Position numbers and translations under genes: made by a program. From contig CAAGIE010000141.1 in NCBI GenBank assembly GCA_900769835.1, forward strand, positions 1-9,774: a stretch of DNA of 9,774 bases, in the 5' to 3' direction. Shown in pieces: positions 7,639-9,774 of this stretch. Origin of the DNA: an uncultured Oscillospiraceae bacterium. Lineage in GTDB: Bacteria > Bacillota > Clostridia > Oscillospirales > Oscillospiraceae. Numbering within the stretch: position 1 is the stretch's first letter; every line of letters begins with the position of its first letter. Under the pieces are notes generated by a model, which was not told the origin of the DNA, ran no database searches, and saw only the letters and a list, made by a program, of their open reading frames with translations.

Positions 7639-7878
7639 ATGCGGCTGGATAAATACCTCAAGGTATCCCGTCTCATTAAGCGCCGCACCGTCGCAAACGA
7701 AGCTTGTGACAACGGTCGCATCACAGTCAATGGCAAGGTAGCCAAAGCCGGCTACGATGTCAAGCCCGGCGATAAAATCGAGATCGCCCTGGGTACAAGG
7801 ACTGTGGCAGTAGAGGTTTTGCAAGTTGCAGAAGCCGTCCGTAAGGACGATGCCTGCGCCCTCTACAAAGAGATTTGA
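7639..7878 (+). CDS. rqcP: S4-domain RNA-binding protein RqcP (YabO)
   Basis: In Bacillus, RqcP (YabO) binds stalled 50S subunits with RqcH and supports C-terminal alanine tailing of stuck nascent chains (ribosome-associated quality control). The 79 residues have the size and order of this family. A single S4 RNA-binding domain starts at MRLDKYLKVSRLIKRRT (conserved R2 and R16) and continues through GRITVNGK (26-33) and VKPGDKIEI (41-49). Hsp15-type proteins are the alternative, but the short length and the HU-yabO gene order favour RqcP. Only 3 bases separate it from HU and I see no good ribosome binding site, so its translation is probably coupled to HU. In sporulating relatives yabP often follows; here a terminator does. 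Confidence 0.92.
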   Translation: MRLDKYLKVSRLIKRRTVANEACDNGRITVNGKVAKAGYDVKPGDKIEIALGTRTVAVEVLQVAEAVRKDDACALYKEI

Positions 7879-7882
7879 AAAG

Positions 7883-7920
7883 AAAAGAAGACAGAGGTTT
7901 TTCCTCTGTCTTCTTTTTTA
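7883..7920 (+). terminator. Rho-independent terminator after rqcP, probably bidirectional
   Basis: A perfect 15-bp stem (7883-7897 with 7903-7917) and a TTTTT loop is followed on the plus strand by a T-rich tail (the run of T at 7914-7919). It starts 5 bases after the rqcP stop. Read on the minus strand the same hairpin is followed by TCTTTTC, so it may also end the converging degV transcript, whose stop lies just to the right. Confidence 0.93.
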
Positions 7921-7935
7921 TTGTCTTTTTGGCGT

Positions 7936-8796
7936 TTACCGATGTCCACCAAGGAAGAACAACGCCAAAGTGCCGGGGCCGGAGTGGGAACCGATCACCG
8001 CGCCGATATAGGAAGTGACCACTTCCTTCACGCCGCACTTCTCCTTGAGGATCTTTTCCAGGGTCTTTGCGTCCTCCGGACAATCGCCGTGGGAAATGAA
8101 GCACACATCGTTGCGACCGGGCAGGCCGGTTTCTTCCAGTTTCTTTGCCAGCGCCTCGATGGCGGCCTTTCTGCCTCTTGCCTTTGCCACGCTCACCAGT
8201 TTGCCCGCATCGTCACAATGGAGGACGGGCTTGATCTGGAGCATAGTGCCCATCAGCGCCGTGGCAGGGCTGATCCGACCGCCGCGCTTGAGATACATCA
8301 GGTCATCCACAGTGAACCACAAGCAGACGTTTTTCTTATTCTCCTCGCACCAGTCGGCCACCTCGTCGACGGTCTTGCCGCCGTCCCGCTCTTTGCAAGC
8401 GTACCACACCAGCAAGCCCTCGCCCATGGATGCCGCCAGGGTATCCACCACGCGAATGGTTCTTGCGGGATATTTTTCCTCCAGTTCCGCCTTTGCGATC
8501 ATCGCGGACTGATAAGTAGTGGACAGACCGGAGGAGAAAGCCAGCACCAGCACGTCATCGCCCATCTCCAGCACAGGCTCCATAACCTCCTGCCAGGTCT
8601 GGGGATTTACCGCAGAGGTGGTGGCAGGCACGCCCGCCCGCAAATCATTATAAAAGCTTTTCAGCCAGGCATCGTCGTATTCCGTAACGGTGGTGTTGTG
8701 GATGTTTACCGCCATCTTCACCGCCACCAGATTCAGATCCGCATACATTTTCTCGGGAAAATCGCAGCAGGTATCTGTGATAATTTGAAAACCCAT
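7936..8796 (-). CDS. DegV family fatty-acid-binding protein
   Basis: DegV (FakB-like) proteins bind a fatty acid and present it to a fatty acid kinase (FakA) for phosphorylation and entry into phospholipid synthesis; no kinase gene is in this window. The 286 residues are the family's usual size. Visible motifs are the N-terminal ITDTCCDFP (6-14, usually TDSTxDLP), PATTSAVNP (57-65), FSSGLSTTYQSA (87-98), VVDTLAASMGEGLLV (116-130), LKRGGRIS (169-176), IKPVL (188-192), SHGDCPEDA (235-243) and IGAVIGSHSGPG (264-275). The start is the ATG whose complement is at 8794-8796, because GGAGG (complement at 8802-8806) sits 5 bases upstream; a longer frame from a TTG at 8808 overlaps this site. The gene has its own promoter and converges on the rqcP terminator. 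Confidence 0.95.
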   Translation of the reverse strand: MGFQIITDTCCDFPEKMYADLNLVAVKMAVNIHNTTVTEYDDAWLKSFYNDLRAGVPATTSAVNPQTWQEVMEPVLEMGDDVLVLAFSSGLSTTYQSAMIAKAELEEKYPARTIRVVDTLAASMGEGLLVWYACKERDGGKTVDEVADWCEENKKNVCLWFTVDDLMYLKRGGRISPATALMGTMLQIKPVLHCDDAGKLVSVAKARGRKAAIEALAKKLEETGLPGRNDVCFISHGDCPEDAKTLEKILKEKCGVKEVVTSYIGAVIGSHSGPGTLALFFLGGHR

Positions 8797-8827
8797 AGGA
8801 ACCTCCAAAATGAAAATTTACCTCTCC

Positions 8828-8857
8828 ATCATACGGTATCCTAACCACAAATGCCAC
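8828..8857 (-). promoter_or_regulatory. Probable degV promoter
   Basis: Reading the minus strand, GTGGCA (complement at 8852-8857) is followed after 18 bases by TATGAT (complement at 8828-8833). The -10 is good and the -35 matches 4 of 6 positions. It lies about 20 bases before the degV ribosome binding site and downstream of the terminator at 8891-8923, as expected for an independent transcript. Confidence 0.45.
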
Positions 8858-8890
8858 CCACGAACCGGGGAATGGGGCAAAAATAAGGAA

Positions 8891-8923
8891 ACCGACAGTG
8901 GAGAGAAACTCTCTACTGTCGGT
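8891..8923 (-). terminator. Rho-independent terminator of the small membrane-protein gene
   Basis: A 15-bp stem (8891-8905 with 8909-8923, one G-T pair, loop of 3) begins 14 bases beyond the stop of the minus-strand membrane-protein gene. Read on the minus strand it is followed by TTTCCTTATTTTTG, a T-rich tail. On the plus strand no T tract follows, so the minus orientation is assigned. Confidence 0.82.
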
Positions 8924-8937
8924 AGAACGTCCGGTTT

Positions 8938-9327
8938 TCAACGCTTTTTCTTGATCATACTGCCATACACCAGGCAGGCCCAGCCGAATAGGCTCAGCAC
9001 CCAGGCCTTAAAGCACTGGAAGGGCGCCGCCAGCAAAAGCAGCAACGCTTCCATCAGGGCATCCAGATTTTTCTTGCTGGCGATGGTCACAAACATGGCA
9101 ATAATGATACCCACAGTCAGCACCAGTTCTGCCACCGCGATCCAACGCACCCAGCGCACCAGCTTGCGATCCTTTTTCGTAATGCCCAGCCATAGCAGCA
9201 CCGCCGGCGGCACAAAAAACATAATGCCCACAATGTGCGACACCACCGAGGCCGGCCAGAACAGTCCCGCCACCACGCTAAGCGCATACATTCCGACCCA
9301 GGCCACAATCCAACTCTTCTTTTCCAA
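8938..9327 (-). CDS. Small hydrophobic membrane protein of unknown function
   Basis: I do not recognise the family. The product of about 129-131 residues is mostly hydrophobic, with four likely membrane segments (numbered from the GTG start: about 8-27, 31-51, 61-84, and 93-124, which may be one long or two short segments). Short basic loops (KKDRK at 53-57, SKKN) and a basic C-terminus (IKKKR) suggest cytoplasmic ends by the positive-inside rule. No catalytic or binding motif is visible. The start is uncertain. TTG at 9327 is chosen because GAGGTGA lies 6 bases upstream; GTG at 9333 abuts that site and would add two residues. A promoter and a terminator flank it, so it appears to be a single-gene transcript, diverging from nrdR. 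It is a real gene by its flanking signals, but its function is open. Confidence 0.75.
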   Translation of the reverse strand: MEKKSWIVAWVGMYALSVVAGLFWPASVVSHIVGIMFFVPPAVLLWLGITKKDRKLVRWVRWIAVAELVLTVGIIIAMFVTIASKKNLDALMEALLLLLAAPFQCFKAWVLSLFGWACLVYGSMIKKKR

Positions 9328-9355
9328 GCGCACTCACCTCAGAGAATTTTTTACT

Positions 9356-9384
9356 ATTTTACCCCAAAATCACAGAAAAGGCAA
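9356..9384 (-). promoter_or_regulatory. Promoter of the small membrane-protein gene
   Basis: On the minus strand, TTGCCT (complement at 9379-9384) and TAAAAT (complement at 9356-9361) are separated by exactly 17 bases. The ribosome binding site begins about 16 bases after the -10, which implies a very short leader. The -35 lies only 15 bases from the -35 of the divergent nrdR promoter. Confidence 0.62.
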
Positions 9385-9399
9385 GTGGAGAAAAAATGC

Positions 9400-9428
9400 T
9401 GGACAGATTAACATAAAACTGTTATAAT
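9400..9428 (+). promoter_or_regulatory. Promoter of nrdR
   Basis: TGGACA (9400-9405) and a consensus TATAAT (9423-9428) are separated by 17 bases, the strongest promoter match in the window. The nrdR start lies 36 bases downstream. I do not see a pair of NrdR-box sequences around it. Confidence 0.75.
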
Positions 9429-9464
9429 AACCGCGATAGATTGAAGAAAGGGCGTGAAACCCCC

Positions 9465-9774
9465 ATGAAATGTCCATTTTGCGGTGATCAGGAGAGCAAA
9501 GTTGTAGACTCTCGCCACAGTGAAGACGGTGCAAGCATCCGCCGCCGTCGTGAGTGTCTGGCTTGCCAGCGCAGATTTACCACTTATGAAATGGTGGAGA
9601 GCCTCCCCATTATCGTCGTCAAGAGAGACGGTTCCCGTCAGACCTTCGACCGCAACAAGATCCTCAATTCCATGGTGCGCGCTTTTGATAAGCGGCAGGT
9701 GGACGTAGCCGATCTGGATCGCATCACCACCGAGATCGAGCAGGATATCCAGAACACGCTGGAGCGCGAGGTCA
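9465..9774 (+). CDS. nrdR: Transcriptional repressor NrdR, 3' end missing
   Basis: NrdR represses ribonucleotide reductase genes in response to the ATP/dATP balance. The first 103 residues are in the window; full-length NrdR is about 150, so roughly the last third is off the right edge. The N-terminal zinc ribbon is complete: CPFC (C3, C6) and CLAC (C31, C34), with SRHSEDGASIRRRREC (16-31) between them. The ATP-cone domain begins near PIIVVKRDGSRQTFDRNKI (48-66). The ATG at 9465 is the only start in frame with the zinc ribbon. The purine-rich AAAGGG upstream is about 12 bases away, slightly long spacing. The gene has its own strong promoter and diverges from the unknown membrane-protein gene. 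No ribonucleotide reductase gene is visible here. Confidence 0.97.
   Translation, partial: MKCPFCGDQESKVVDSRHSEDGASIRRRRECLACQRRFTTYEMVESLPIIVVKRDGSRQTFDRNKILNSMVRAFDKRQVDVADLDRITTEIEQDIQNTLEREV

Noticed and set aside
7921..8844. Open frame of 307 codons on the plus strand opposite degV
   Set aside because: DegV motifs on the minus strand are clear along the whole length; the plus frame is His/Gln-rich and has no domain.

Overview
The window looks like a piece of a Gram-positive, clostridial (Firmicutes/Bacillota, Oscillospirales-like) chromosome. The basis is the gene order, the strong AGGAGG-type ribosome binding sites and the kind of genes present: HemZ, a YabM/SpoVB-type flippase, the HU-RqcP pair, DegV and NrdR. 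Codons lean heavily to C or G in the third position, which also creates long empty reading frames on the opposite strand. I see no insertion sequence, phage gene, CRISPR array, tRNA or rRNA. The species is not identified.

Layout. Positions 1-7270 hold a tightly packed plus-strand run: the 3' part of a bifunctional RelA/SpoT ppGpp enzyme, D-aminoacyl-tRNA deacylase (dtd), a glyoxalase-II-like metallo-hydrolase, the radical SAM protein HemZ, an amidohydrolase and a 14-helix-type lipid/oligosaccharide flippase. Most junctions are a few bases or overlap; the exception is the 126-base gap before dtd. A new promoter at about 7298-7326 then drives HU and the S4-domain protein RqcP, and this unit ends at a perfect 15-bp hairpin terminator (7883-7920). 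On the minus strand, converging on that terminator, is a DegV fatty-acid-binding protein. Upstream of it is a small unknown membrane protein with its own promoter and terminator. A divergent promoter pair at 9356-9428 separates the membrane protein from nrdR, which runs off the right edge.

How the genes fit together. The left run mixes stringent-response control (RelA), translation quality control (Dtd) and metabolic enzymes. The order relA-dtd-hydrolase-hemZ is a familiar clostridial arrangement, but here it continues into an amidohydrolase and a flippase instead of the hisS-aspS pair often found next. The flippase-HU-RqcP order resembles the yabM-mazG-yabO neighbourhood of sporulating Firmicutes, with mazG and the downstream yabP/yabQ/divIC genes missing.

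The most notable single observation is in the amidohydrolase. It keeps four of the five usual metal-binding residues, but has glycine where the near-invariant catalytic aspartate of the GTDG motif should be. I found no clear new multi-gene system. The unknown membrane protein next to nrdR is the only gene without a recognised family.
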